Notes: generated by a model from the sequence alone, not told the origin. Counted from the first letter of the stretch, positions 1-10,256 are shown. The stretch: DNA of 64,000 nucleotides from Candidatus Microsaccharimonas sossegonensis (GCA_004100325.1 SCKX01000001.1:541453-605452), one strand, 5' to 3'. Program-made: numbers and translations.

Positions 1-1
1 G

Positions 2-88
2 GTCGATCTCGAGCACGCCAAAGAACTGATTGATCGCCACACGGTCCGCCTCCAAGTCGCCGGACTTCGACGTCACAAACGCAGCTAA
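2..88 (+). CDS. 3' end of a truncated upstream CDS (…VDLEHAKELIDRHTVRLQVAGLRRHKRS*)
   Basis: Frame open from window edge to TAA at 86-88; GC-rich codons. Confidence 0.4.
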   Translation, partial: VDLEHAKELIDRHTVRLQVAGLRRHKRS

Positions 89-216
89 GCGTTATCGCGT
101 CACGGTTTTGTTTCCTTGAGGAGGCCACTCTATGTGTAACTTCGTTAGCCCATGGCGTTCGGCTCGCTCTGATGGGGACATCCTCCTCTAGTAAGCAAAG
201 CGGTGACGCTCTCCTG

Positions 217-1164
217 CTATTTCCCTAGTAATGCCCGCACTTCATTGGTGCTTTTGGTATGCATCATTTTTTCACGAAGTTCGGATGCCCCTTCGAAGTT
301 TCGCACATAAATCTTAAAAAATCGTTTTAATGGATCAAACTTTCGAGGTTCGAGTTCCTGACTATATGTATCAAACAAGTCTAGCTGCATGCTTAGCAGC
401 CCCAGTAACTCTTCTTTGTTGTGTTCACGTTTTTCTTTCGCAAACGCAAACGGATCGCTAAAAATCCCACGACCTATCATTATCCCGTCAACACCGTAGG
501 TTTTGACCAATTCCAGCCCATGTTCTCGGTCACGAATATCACCGTTAATCGTGAGTAGTGTGTGCGGTGCAATTGCATCACGCAGTGTCTTAATTTCATG
601 AAGAAGTTCGTAGTGCGCTGGAACTTTGCTCATTTCTTTTCGTGTCCGCAGGTGAACCGTGAGGTTTATGATGTCTTGTTGAAGGATATGCGTCAGCCAT
701 CCGCTCCACTCTTCGGGCTTCACGTCACCCAGTCGTGTTTTGACGCTCACGGGTAGCCCAGATTTTTTAGCCGCGGCAATCAGCTTGGAGGCGAGTTCCG
801 GCGTGCGGATAAGTCCGCTACCTCCACCTGTTTTGACAACATCCTTTGCAGGACAGCCCATGTTGATGTCAATGCCAGCGAACCCCTGCTTGGCCAACCC
901 TTTTGCCATGCATTCAAAATGTTCAGGGTTACTACCCCATATTTGTGCCACTATAGGTTGTTCGTCATCTGTAAATGCTAAACGACCGCGGGTACTGGCG
1001 CGTCCTTTTTCGCTAAAATAACTGGCGGCGTTGGTGAATTCCGTAAAGTAGACATCTGGTCTGCCGGCTGCTTTGACGACATGACGAAATACGACGTCGG
1101 TGACCGCTTCCATCGGAGCCAACGCAAAAAAAGGTTTTGGGAGTTCTTGCCAGAAGTTTTTCAT
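217..1164 (-). CDS. dus: tRNA-dihydrouridine synthase (Dus family)
   Basis: [54 protein letters not shown] motifs; likely start is internal Met MKNFW at 1164, not the ORF-track start. Confidence 0.93.
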   Translation of the reverse strand: MKNFWQELPKPFFALAPMEAVTDVVFRHVVKAAGRPDVYFTEFTNAASYFSEKGRASTRGRLAFTDDEQPIVAQIWGSNPEHFECMAKGLAKQGFAGIDINMGCPAKDVVKTGGGSGLIRTPELASKLIAAAKKSGLPVSVKTRLGDVKPEEWSGWLTHILQQDIINLTVHLRTRKEMSKVPAHYELLHEIKTLRDAIAPHTLLTINGDIRDREHGLELVKTYGVDGIMIGRGIFSDPFAFAKEKREHNKEELLGLLSMQLDLFDTYSQELEPRKFDPLKRFFKIYVRNFEGASELREKMMHTKSTNEVRALLGK

Positions 1165-1197
1165 CGTTATTATTGTCTCACGGATTAGTTGTAAACT

Positions 1198-1245
1198 AAA
1201 AACGTCTCTTATCGACCACAAGCTTGTTATGATAAATAAGAGACG
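1198..1245 (-). terminator. Rho-independent terminator
   Basis: 10-bp stem CGTCTCTTAT/ATAAGAGACG followed by a T-run on the minus strand. Confidence 0.7.
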
Positions 1246-1304
1246 CAGAGATAGTGAAATCCTCAGCTTTTTGCGAACGGTTTCCCGAACGGTCTCGCGC
1301 ATGG

Positions 1305-1475
1305 TTAGCGCTTCTGTCCGGTACCGCCGCAAGCGGGGCAAGGTGTCGATCCGATCGATCCACGACCACCAATACCGAGGGTGCCGGTACCGCCGCACCT
1401 GTCACAGGGCTTGTTGCCTCGGGCATGTGCTGCTTCCTTGCGTTTTTCATCCTCAGACTTGAACGTTGTAATCAC
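1305..1475 (-). CDS. Small Zn-knuckle protein with two CxxCGGTG motifs (DnaJ-type zinc-finger-like)
   Basis: Minus-frame translation [58 protein letters not shown] start at 1475 is tentative, and the open frame extends further upstream without ATG. Confidence 0.55.
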   Translation of the reverse strand: MITTFKSEDEKRKEAAHARGNKPCDRCGGTGTLGIGGRGSIGSTPCPACGGTGQKR

Positions 1476-1734
1476 CTTCTCAGGGTGGAATTGGATTGCG
1501 GGAATTAGGTTGCAGGAGGCTTCCTGAAAACTATGAAATGTTTCTGACGACGTTGTCAGAAAATCTCAGGTTTTGCAAGAAGCCTCCAGCCTAAAAGCCT
1601 GGAATCTGGACTCCGCCGTACCATGCGTACGGCAAAAGCGGAAGTTTTTTCACATCTCTGTTAATGTGCAGAGACGGTGTAGAATGTAACCACCATTATG
1701 GCTGCTTACGTCCTACCCCACCGATCATGCAATA

Positions 1735-1765
1735 AATATTATAGCATTTTTTTACCCGTATAGTC
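1735..1765 (-). promoter_or_regulatory. Sigma70-like promoter reading into a structured leader
   Basis: Minus strand TTGACT-N18-TATAAT (TTGACTATACGGGTAAAAAAATGCTATAAT). Confidence 0.65.
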
Positions 1766-1783
1766 AATAGTTCGACAGTGGTT

Positions 1784-4700
1784 CTAGATAGTGCCGTCTA
1801 GTAGGTCTTGTTCGAATTCTAGCAGCCCTTTATAGGAGGATTCATACATGGAAGTATCGGGCAGGTCAAGTTCGATAATATGTTGCCAGACCTTGCCCAC
1901 AAGGGTGGCAAATCGATCTAATTCTGATTGATCAAAATTCAGACGAAGGCTAGCAATTTCGTTGGAACGGTTTGGTTCGACGAATTCCAGGCAGCCTTCA
2001 GTCACCGTATACCCGTGATAGTCGCGTGAATGTTCGACGAGGAGTTTGTAGAATAATAGCTGTTGGCGGTATTTATGAAGCTTGATCTTATCGTATTCGG
2101 CGACGGCACTCCAACTACTGACTGCTTTACCAGTTTTGTAATCTGTGACGATCATCGTTTTGTCAGCTACATTAATATCGGCAATGTCGATCTTCCCCGT
2201 TAGGTGTGCTTCGTCCAAATACACTTCTTGACCACTAAAATTTAGTTCGGATTTTTGGGTCGCCGTGAAGGTGTCGTACTTCTCAGTTAGGAAAGTTTGG
2301 AGTTGCTCACTCCCCTTTTGCACGTAGGTTGTGTAGTCGAGTGGATTCAGCCTTTCCTTTGTAAGGTTGATTTCAAAATCATGGAGAATATCTTCGAGCG
2401 GCTTTTTTTCACCGGTTGCGACTAAGTGAACATGGGCTTGTTGCAAAGTAGCATGAACAGCGGTTCCGAACGAAGCCGCAGGTGATTTTGTGGCTGGGAA
2501 ATGTAATATATGATCAATCAGGAACTTCTGTGGTCCGCCGTGAGTGACATCGAGGAAGCTGTTTAAATGTGTTGCGCTTAACTTGTAGTGTTCAAGCGAC
2601 GGCTGCAAGAGCGTCATTAAATCGGCGCGGGGCACAGCTAATGGCTGGTACCAGGCGAGTTCAGCCGAAGCAAGTTGCGCTTCATTACCCGCTGGTGCAA
2701 TTGCTATAGGGTCTAGCGCAGTGTCGGTCAAAAAACTCGCCAGTAATGTTTGTTTGTCTTTATCGTCCGAATGGCTAAAGCTCATGCGAAGTGTCGTTTT
2801 TGCGCGTGTCATGGCGACATAAAATAACCGAAGGCGTTCATCTATGGAATCACCAACCACCGCGAGCAGCAAGTTTTCCGGATAGTTTACGTTCCGACTC
2901 CCGCCTCTCGCCTTCTCTCCCCATACGTTGTCAACGGCGTTGAAAATATAGATAACCTCAAATTCGAGTCCTTTTGATTTGTGGACAGTCATGAGATTAA
3001 CAGCATTAGAATTGGTCTCGCTTCCATGCGATACCTTCAGCTCTGTTCCGATACGGCGATGAAGCGTCACAAAGGTGAGGTAGGATGCAAGTGTCAGACT
3101 TTCCTGGCTATGGTAGTCACGAAGTTTGGAGCGAATGGTCCTGAGGGCAGCCAGAAAATCGAGGTACTGCGATGGATTGGCGGCAAGCTGTTCTGGGCCA
3201 AAAAAATAATCAAAGAACGGACTGTTTTTCGCTGCTATTGTTGTATCTTCGACCCGACCAATTATGCGATCGATCATCGGTTCGAGCGCGGTAAACGGTG
3301 ACAGTGCGGCCAGCTCAATTAACCAGCTGTGAATATCAATAAAACCCGGGGTGGTCGCCATCACTTCCATCCAATGCTGACGAGTTGAATAAGCCTTTAT
3401 ACTAAGCTGCCATAATTCATGTGGTGATATTCCCCACGCTGGGTGTGCCAGCAGTTCCGGAAGCAGCGCGTTTACTTCGTCGTGGTGACCTTTAGAAATG
3501 GCAATAATCACCGAGGCGAGTTTTTCAAGAACGATAATTGGTGCTTGATCTAGGACATTTTCCTGCCGTTCATATGAGACCGCAATGCCAGCGTGGTGGA
3601 AGTACGGCAGCAAACTTTGAATTTCTTTATGTTGTCGAGTCAGAACGGCAATATTCTGAGGCAAAGTGCCGCTTTTAATTTCTTTTGCAACGCTTTCAAC
3701 GATCCACTGACGTTCGTGATCAATCGTTTTGGCTTCATAGAGTTCAACCAATCCGTTAACGCCTCTATGACCGGTGAGTCGCTTGTCAATATCTTTGTAT
3801 CTATTTTCAAGGCGATCATTTCCTTGCACTATGACGGCACGTCCCTGCGCAATGATCGCATCACCTGAACGGTAATTATCGGTCAATACAATTTTTTGCA
3901 CTGCGGGATAGGAGGTTTGGAACTCTAAAATATTACTGATTTCAGCTCCCTGAAAACTATAAATTGCTTGATCGTCATCACCGACAATCATCAAGTTTGG
4001 TCGGCCTTCGTTGACTGGGTTTGAGGTCAGGTTGCGAAGTATACGAGTCTGCGCCAGGTTCGTATCTTGAAACTCGTCGACCATGATATACAGATATTTT
4101 TCCTGTAAATTGTATCGTAGATCATCGTGATCCTCCATGGCGCGCACGACTTGCAAGATCATGTCGTCGTAATCATACAACCCTTTCTCTTCCATTTTTT
4201 TCAGGTATTCATAGTAAACAAAAACAAGCGCGCGAAACTTCACTATGTATGCACGTGATCGAAAAATATATGCAGCTTTTTCGTTTTTAACGAACCATTT
4301 CTTTTTCCACGCAGTAATTGGTTTTGTCGGGTGGTCTATTTCGGCTTGTTCGAGGGTTGAAGCAAGCCCATCAACAATTGCTCGTATGAGAGGAGTTACC
4401 TCGTAAAGTGTCTGGGTTGTTTCAGCACGTAGTCGTAGTTCAGGAAGAATACTTGCCAACTTTTCTTTGGTTGTTTTATTGACGGACCCAGAAATGTGAG
4501 GAACGATGATACGTTCGGCAAAGTCAATCGCTGCTTCGTTTTCATCCAGCACCGCCAATAGTTCGTCGCTATTAAGGCCACTACGTTTTAATTCGGAGAT
4601 TATCTTTGTGGTATCTGGCTGATGAGTATATTCACCGTTCATCGTGCTGGCAAGTGGATTTTTGTAATCCAGCTCATCGAATATCGAACGAAGAATTTCA

Positions 4701-5059
4701 TAGCGATTGATATCATCAGCCGGTTCAAATGAGGCGCCGCGGTAAAAAAACTCGCGGTTTTGATTAATAACTTCAGTCCCAAAACTATGAAACGTATGGA
4801 TCGAGACTTTATAAGCGTCTTTTCCGATGATGCCCACCAGTCGCTCGCGCATGGCCGTCGCGCCGCTTTCGGTGAAAGTTAAACAAAGAATGTTTTCTGG
4901 CAAGGTGTCGGTTTTCTTTAAAATATGAGCCGTACGTACACTCAGTAACTCTGTTTTACCTGTTCCAGGTCCGGCAATCACCATAACCGGTCCCTCAATC
5001 AGATCGACTGCCTGTTTCTGTGCAGCGTTAAGCTGTTGATACCGTTTCTCAAAATCCAT
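1784..5059 (-). CDS. UvrD/PcrA-type superfamily 1 DNA helicase with C-terminal RecB-like PD-(D/E)XK nuclease domain
   Basis: Walker A AGPGTGKT, VDEFQDTN, GDDDQAIYSFQGA, VHKSKGLEF, VAMTRA; C-terminal ...GKIDIADI...DYKTGK. Confidence 0.92.
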   Translation of the reverse strand: MDFEKRYQQLNAAQKQAVDLIEGPVMVIAGPGTGKTELLSVRTAHILKKTDTLPENILCLTFTESGATAMRERLVGIIGKDAYKVSIHTFHSFGTEVINQNREFFYRGASFEPADDINRYEILRSIFDELDYKNPLASTMNGEYTHQPDTTKIISELKRSGLNSDELLAVLDENEAAIDFAERIIVPHISGSVNKTTKEKLASILPELRLRAETTQTLYEVTPLIRAIVDGLASTLEQAEIDHPTKPITAWKKKWFVKNEKAAYIFRSRAYIVKFRALVFVYYEYLKKMEEKGLYDYDDMILQVVRAMEDHDDLRYNLQEKYLYIMVDEFQDTNLAQTRILRNLTSNPVNEGRPNLMIVGDDDQAIYSFQGAEISNILEFQTSYPAVQKIVLTDNYRSGDAIIAQGRAVIVQGNDRLENRYKDIDKRLTGHRGVNGLVELYEAKTIDHERQWIVESVAKEIKSGTLPQNIAVLTRQHKEIQSLLPYFHHAGIAVSYERQENVLDQAPIIVLEKLASVIIAISKGHHDEVNALLPELLAHPAWGISPHELWQLSIKAYSTRQHWMEVMATTPGFIDIHSWLIELAALSPFTALEPMIDRIIGRVEDTTIAAKNSPFFDYFFGPEQLAANPSQYLDFLAALRTIRSKLRDYHSQESLTLASYLTFVTLHRRIGTELKVSHGSETNSNAVNLMTVHKSKGLEFEVIYIFNAVDNVWGEKARGGSRNVNYPENLLLAVVGDSIDERLRLFYVAMTRAKTTLRMSFSHSDDKDKQTLLASFLTDTALDPIAIAPAGNEAQLASAELAWYQPLAVPRADLMTLLQPSLEHYKLSATHLNSFLDVTHGGPQKFLIDHILHFPATKSPAASFGTAVHATLQQAHVHLVATGEKKPLEDILHDFEINLTKERLNPLDYTTYVQKGSEQLQTFLTEKYDTFTATQKSELNFSGQEVYLDEAHLTGKIDIADINVADKTMIVTDYKTGKAVSSWSAVAEYDKIKLHKYRQQLLFYKLLVEHSRDYHGYTVTEGCLEFVEPNRSNEIASLRLNFDQSELDRFATLVGKVWQHIIELDLPDTSMYESSYKGLLEFEQDLLDGTI

Positions 5060-5161
5060 TAAGATTTATTATACCTTACTATACGACTGTTAACAGGCGT
5101 TGCATTTTTTATAACCACTCATTCATTTGTACAGGTACTCAAGAGGTGGTACAATGACCGC

Positions 5162-5650
5162 ATGAACGACCAGCTCTACCACGACTTCGCGCTGGAGAAG
5201 ACTATTAAAGCCACGTTCGGTGTGACTGCTGAAATTGATACCGTTATTGCCCGGAATTTTCCCGTTAGTCGGACGGCTGAAGCAACACTGTTCTTGACCA
5301 AGAAAAAGCAGCTATTTCTTTACATTGATAGTCAGTCAAAACTGCTGCTTTCGGACGTGCAAAAAATTGTCTCTCGGGTTGGATTAAAGGCTGAACTTTA
5401 TTTGCCGCCCAAAAATCGGCCTCATTACTTTGATGAGGTCGGTACGGAAAAGTTTCGCGATATTTTTCCGGGTCGTGGCCATATCAACCAGCAGGACATT
5501 GCGTTTTATCGCACGCTCAGTCCGTATAGCCCCGCACTTGTTCTGATTACGGAAGTGAAGAAAGGTGCTATCTATCAGTACGATAGCGATAGCTCGGTGC
5601 AGTGGCGACTGAACACCAAGTTTACCTATCGTCGCATCAAGACCAGTTAA
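5162..5650 (+). CDS. Conserved hypothetical protein
   Basis: 162-aa ORF; TTGTAC-N17-TACAAT promoter with -10 six nt before ATG. Confidence 0.65.
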   Translation: MNDQLYHDFALEKTIKATFGVTAEIDTVIARNFPVSRTAEATLFLTKKKQLFLYIDSQSKLLLSDVQKIVSRVGLKAELYLPPKNRPHYFDEVGTEKFRDIFPGRGHINQQDIAFYRTLSPYSPALVLITEVKKGAIYQYDSDSSVQWRLNTKFTYRRIKTS

Positions 5651-5651
5651 A

Positions 5652-6335
5652 CTACACTTTTTTATCTGGTACATTTGGTGCCGGCGGAGCATTTGGATCG
5701 ACTGGTGTCGTCAATGCAAAGTTTGCTTTTTCTGACAGGCTGACGAGGATTGCTCGAGCTTCAAGTTCACCGAACGTTGTTTTACCTTTTTCTTGTCGCA
5801 TGACGAACAGATAGTTATAAGCTCCAACAATCACGCGCAAAGTGGAAATATCGCTGCTGCTATCAGACTTGGTGTCTTGATTGAAATACGATGGTTTTTT
5901 TGTATATGTTAATTGCACCCATTCAGGGCCCATCACTTCTTTGCTTTTTGCCGATTGGTCGGCTGTATCGTACACATAGGTTTGTAAGGCAAGGCTGTTG
6001 TTGGTAGATGTGCTTGTTTTGAACACATATTCGCAGTTTTCGGCTATTTTACCGGTGTTTGCAACGACGGCCTGTCTTTTTCCATTGGTTAGGGTTGTCA
6101 CTGACGCTCCAAGTGAAGATTGAATTTGTGCGTTTGAGAGTAGTTTACAAGTTTGCAATGACGGTGCTTTGTCGAGAGCGACCATACTGCCGGGAAGTGG
6201 TGCGGTTGCAGGTTGCACGGGACGCTTATTATTTTGAGGAAGAAACACTGCAAAAGCAGCCAAAGCCATGCCTGCTATCATCATGATGAGGAGCAGACTC
6301 ACAAGGATAATTTTTAATCGTTTATTATTTCGCAT
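5652..6335 (-). CDS. Hypothetical single-pass membrane-anchored protein
   Basis: N-terminal KRLKIILVSLLLIMMIAGMALAAFAVFL TM anchor then soluble domain. Confidence 0.65.
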   Translation of the reverse strand: MRNNKRLKIILVSLLLIMMIAGMALAAFAVFLPQNNKRPVQPATAPLPGSMVALDKAPSLQTCKLLSNAQIQSSLGASVTTLTNGKRQAVVANTGKIAENCEYVFKTSTSTNNSLALQTYVYDTADQSAKSKEVMGPEWVQLTYTKKPSYFNQDTKSDSSSDISTLRVIVGAYNYLFVMRQEKGKTTFGELEARAILVSLSEKANFALTTPVDPNAPPAPNVPDKKV

Positions 6336-6344
6336 TGTATGCTC

Positions 6345-8210
6345 CTAGCTACAGCCCGTACATTTATATGCGCTTATGACATTTATGCCAGCCGACGCGG
6401 ATGCACAACTCAGATAAATATCATATTGTAGGTATACGCCTCCGCCCGAACCACCCTTCCACCTGGTCGAATAGGTTCCGCCAGTTGTTGAAAATGATGT
6501 GCGATATGACAACTGTGACGCGTTGATGGTGACACCGCTTCCGCAGATATTATTCCAATAGGCATTGATGCGTCTGCCACAGAAACCACCACTACAGCCA
6601 TCATCGTCTGCAACCATATAAGGGTTCATACCGGGACGTGTATAAGAAACGCTGTTACTTCCACCGGTATACCCACTGCTGACGGAGCCTTTTATACACC
6701 GTGTATTAACCGATAGTGTCACTCCTTGTCCAGGGGACAGTGCATAACCAACAGACTGATATTGGGTTCCTTCCACCCAACCTCCACCATTAGCGTACCA
6801 ATAGTAGTATGGCATAGTACCACTTGCACACACAGCCTGAGAAGCCGCATACACTGCTGAGCCATCGTTATTACCAGCAACACCATAGGCGGCTGGATTA
6901 TCGATAGTAGTGGTTGCTGCAGCTGAGGCAGATGCAGAACTTGGGGTTGTTCCAGCCAATGCATAGACTCTAAAGTAGTAGGTCGTTCCCTGTGAAAGTC
7001 CACCAACTAAGCTGTTTGTGGCAGTGATACCAGTGATGGTTGAAGAGCCTGAAAAACTGCTATCAAGGCTGTATTCCACGTTGTAGCTTGTTGCGCCTGG
7101 CATTGCATTCCAGCTGACACTTACTTGTGTTGATGAGTAAGTTGTGGCAGCAACTCCGGTTGGTTGATTAGGTGCGGTTGACGCGCTTTGTATGTCTGAC
7201 ATGTCACTTGTGTCTGTACTGGCAACTGCCTGAACACGGAAATAATAGGTATTACCAACACTTAAGCCCGTAGAAACGTAGGAAGTTGTCGTCAGATTTG
7301 CATAGGTGCTAGTACCTGATGAAAAATTACTTGATGTTGATCTTTGTAAAGTGTACGTTGTTGAAGCATCAGCATTGGAAGCCGCAGTCCAGCTAGCAGT
7401 AATCGTTGAAGTATTGTTGACCGTAAGGGTAAGCACAGGCTTCCCTAGGTGAAGCGTAGTGACTGCGGCGGTGTTCGATGGATCGCTTTGTCCAGCGACT
7501 GCGACGGCTTGAACTTTATAAAAATAGTTTGTATTAGGAGTAAGGTTCGTGACGATATACGAATTAGTCGACGTGGTATAGGTTTGTACGTTAGTGGTAA
7601 ATCCAAGGTCTTTTGACTGTGTAACGAGGTAACTTCCGGCATTAGGGATGGCATTCCAGGTAAGATTCACTGTGGTATAGGTTGGGCTTGTGCCAGTCAA
7701 GGCGATTTTCCCAGAGGTATTGATATCCGTATTGCGACGGCCTTTAATTGATTGTATTGTTCCGCTTTCTTCATCTTTATATTGCAACTCGAAACTGATA
7801 CAGGAGGTACCAGCAGATGGGTCGGTACACGTGCTACTCCCGTCGCCAACATAGCCAAATAAATCGTTGGAACTTGTTGTTATGGCACCGCAGGTGATAG
7901 AATTTGCACCGACCGATGCGGTTGGAGTCCGTAAAGCACCCGCATCAATTCCTTTCAATGTTGATGAGGAAACACCGCCCGGAGATTGTGTCAGCGCTTT
8001 ACAACTTGGGTACTCACCGTTTGCGTCATAGTATTTTTCCAACGCTTCAGCAATAACGGTTACATTTGACACCCTGCGTGTATCACGGGTTTGCGCCTGA
8101 TAACGACTAAAGCCTATGGTGGTAATGGTCGCTAGAATGCCGATCACCGCGATCACGACAATAAGCTCGATAAGAGTAAAGCCCCTGCTACGTCCAATCA
8201 CGCGGTTCAT
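6345..8210 (-). CDS. Type IV pilin-like protein with prepilin N-terminus and several fibronectin type III repeats
   Basis: GFTLIELIVVIAVIGILATITTIGFSRYQ prepilin motif; repeated FN3-like units (LTWNAIPNAGSYLVTQ…NYFYKVQAVA; ASWTAASN…YYFRVQAVA; VSWNAMPGATSYNVEYS…YYFRVYALAG). Confidence 0.85.
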   Translation of the reverse strand: MNRVIGRSRGFTLIELIVVIAVIGILATITTIGFSRYQAQTRDTRRVSNVTVIAEALEKYYDANGEYPSCKALTQSPGGVSSSTLKGIDAGALRTPTASVGANSITCGAITTSSNDLFGYVGDGSSTCTDPSAGTSCISFELQYKDEESGTIQSIKGRRNTDINTSGKIALTGTSPTYTTVNLTWNAIPNAGSYLVTQSKDLGFTTNVQTYTTSTNSYIVTNLTPNTNYFYKVQAVAVAGQSDPSNTAAVTTLHLGKPVLTLTVNNTSTITASWTAASNADASTTYTLQRSTSSNFSSGTSTYANLTTTSYVSTGLSVGNTYYFRVQAVASTDTSDMSDIQSASTAPNQPTGVAATTYSSTQVSVSWNAMPGATSYNVEYSLDSSFSGSSTITGITATNSLVGGLSQGTTYYFRVYALAGTTPSSASASAAATTTIDNPAAYGVAGNNDGSAVYAASQAVCASGTMPYYYWYANGGGWVEGTQYQSVGYALSPGQGVTLSVNTRCIKGSVSSGYTGGSNSVSYTRPGMNPYMVADDDGCSGGFCGRRINAYWNNICGSGVTINASQLSYRTSFSTTGGTYSTRWKGGSGGGVYLQYDIYLSCASASAGINVISAYKCTGCS

Positions 8211-8345
8211 AGCGCTATTGTAGCAAGCATAAGCAGGGTTGTAAACGAAGATATAAAGCGAATTATCGAGCGCGAAGGCTATCAATCTTCTTTAATTATG
8301 GTAAAATAATGAAGTTCTTTCCACGAATCAAAACAAGAATACTAT

Positions 8346-8420
8346 TGGGGATTCGCCAAGTGGTAAGGCATCGGCTTTTGGTGCCGACATTCGGGGGTTC
8401 GAATCCCTCATCCCCAGCCA
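8346..8420 (+). tRNA. tRNA-Gln(TTG), CCA encoded
   Basis: Acceptor TGGGGAT/ATCCCCA, anticodon arm TCGGC-TTTTGGT-GCCGA, T-arm GGGGGTTCGAATCCCTC, 3' GCCA. Confidence 0.93.
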
Positions 8421-8432
8421 AATTTATTACAT

Positions 8433-9365
8433 TTAAGCTTTTAAAAAATGACGGATTAGCAGTATGATTTGCTTTTTTTCTGTAGGTTCCGAAAGAGCGA
8501 CCATGAGAGTCGTAGCGGCTAATGTATTGTTATTGAATTCTCTTAGGGCACCATTTTTAGCAAGAAAATAGATGAACAGCGCAGCGCCAGAGCGCTTATT
8601 CCCGTCTATGAACGGATGATCTTTAACTAGCTGGTAGAGTAAGTTAACTGCTTTTTCCTGTACGGTATCATACAGCTCTTTGCCATCAAAAGTTTGATAT
8701 AGATTCGCTACGATACTACGAAATTGTTGCGTACGTTCGACTGCGAAATTCTCACCAAAATTTTCATTCGCCTTAAGTTCATCCAAAAACATGCGCGCTT
8801 CATCGTAATTAAGCTGCCAGGTTACCTTATTGCCTCGTGGAATAGACAAATTGTTTTCATCGTATTCTTTAAGGAGATAAAGGGCAACAACATAATCTTT
8901 TATGACTTCAGCCACTCCAGCTACTTCAGCGATCTCACTGCGTGATATGACCTCAAGATACTTATTGAGCTGTTTAAGACGTTGTTTATTGATTGCAACT
9001 CCCTGCAAGATATAATTTTTTAGTATTGAATTTGCGAAGCGGCGAAAATCTGTTGCCTGGCGAGAATTGACACGGTATCCAATAGATAAAATTGCATCTA
9101 AATTGTATGTTTTAACATTACGTTCGACCCATCGCTGTCCTTCGGTCTGAACCTGTAAAGATTCTTTACAGGTTAAATTTTCATCAAGCTCTCTGCTTTC
9201 GTATATTTTTTTCAAATGTATAGTAATGCTTTGCGGTGTGACATCGAAAATTTTTGCTATTTGAGCTTGAGTTGCCCATATGGTTTCATCAGAAGGGTTA
9301 AACTTTAGCTTGATTGATTCATTACCAACTTGATAAATAATCAGATCATTGAGTGGTTTCTGCAT
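8433..9365 (-). CDS. RhuM family protein fused to a C-terminal Fic/Doc domain
   Basis: RhuM-like N-terminus (IWATQAQIAKIFDVTPQSITIHLKKIY…ERNVKTYNLDAILSIGYRVNSRQATDFRRFA) and Fic motif HPFIDGNKRSG. Confidence 0.9.
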   Translation of the reverse strand: MQKPLNDLIIYQVGNESIKLKFNPSDETIWATQAQIAKIFDVTPQSITIHLKKIYESRELDENLTCKESLQVQTEGQRWVERNVKTYNLDAILSIGYRVNSRQATDFRRFANSILKNYILQGVAINKQRLKQLNKYLEVISRSEIAEVAGVAEVIKDYVVALYLLKEYDENNLSIPRGNKVTWQLNYDEARMFLDELKANENFGENFAVERTQQFRSIVANLYQTFDGKELYDTVQEKAVNLLYQLVKDHPFIDGNKRSGAALFIYFLAKNGALREFNNNTLAATTLMVALSEPTEKKQIILLIRHFLKA

Positions 9366-9509
9366 GGGTCTACTTTAGCAATGATGAGGCAACATGTAAA
9401 TAGTTTACTAGTTCTGTATGATAAATAATTAGGCATTGTGTCATCCTCTCATCGGCGTTCATTTTGACGACGCTTTCGGATCACCACTTGCCAATAGTAT
9501 ACTCATAAT

Positions 9510-10091
9510 ATGACCACTGATAATTTTGATTTTTTAAATAAGAGTGCCGAACATGCCGCCAAACGTTTACTGGGATGTATACTTGAGCGTCAACTGGGCG
9601 ATGAAATTGTGCGGGTCAAAATTATAGAAACCGAAGCCTACGACGGAACCGATGCTGCCAGCCACAGCTATAAAAGACGAACACCAAGAACTGATATCAT
9701 GTTTGGTCCGGCGGGTCATCTCTACGTTTATTTTACGTACGGAATGCATTATTGCTGTAACATTGTGGTTGGGCATGAAGATGTTGGTGCTGCGGTGCTA
9801 ATTCGGGCGGTTGAACCTATTGACGGCGAGGCAACAATGATGACTTTTCGCCGTAAAACTGGGGTGCTCCTGACGAATGGTCCGGCGAAACTCTGTCAGG
9901 CCCTTTCGATTGACAAACAGCTGAATGGGCACAGTTTAAGACATTCGCCCCTTAAACTGATCATTACTCCTCCAATCGATCCAAGCCAGATGCAAAAATC
10001 ATCAAGAATTGGTATCAGCCGTGCCAAAGAAAAAAAGTGGCGTTTTTACATGAAAGATAACCCGTACGTTTCGTCAGGTCAAAAGCAATAA
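9510..10091 (+). CDS. DNA-3-methyladenine glycosylase (AAG/MPG family)
   Basis: AKRLLGCILER…VKIIETEAYDGTDAASHSYKRRTPRTDIMFGPAGHLYVYFTYGMHYCCNIV…GAAVLIRAVEP…TNGPAKLCQAL. Confidence 0.93.
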   Translation: MTTDNFDFLNKSAEHAAKRLLGCILERQLGDEIVRVKIIETEAYDGTDAASHSYKRRTPRTDIMFGPAGHLYVYFTYGMHYCCNIVVGHEDVGAAVLIRAVEPIDGEATMMTFRRKTGVLLTNGPAKLCQALSIDKQLNGHSLRHSPLKLIITPPIDPSQMQKSSRIGISRAKEKKWRFYMKDNPYVSSGQKQ

Positions 10092-10256
10092 TGTCTTTCG
10101 TGTCTTTTCGCTGTAAAGAAATAAGAGTTTTCTCTCTTCTCATATGGTCTACTGATATTTCATAGTGATTTAATATTTTTTAGATATAAACATTTTTTAT
10201 CTCATATTTAAACCTTAAGCCTGTAGTTTGCTATACTGAATATATTAAGGAGAGAC

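Noticed and set aside
1690-1740. Possible SRP (4.5S) RNA because of AAGCAGCC
   Set aside because: No GGAA/GNRA-capped helix 8 partner (GGUCAGGUCCGGAAGG) on the 5' side; treated only as part of a structured leader.
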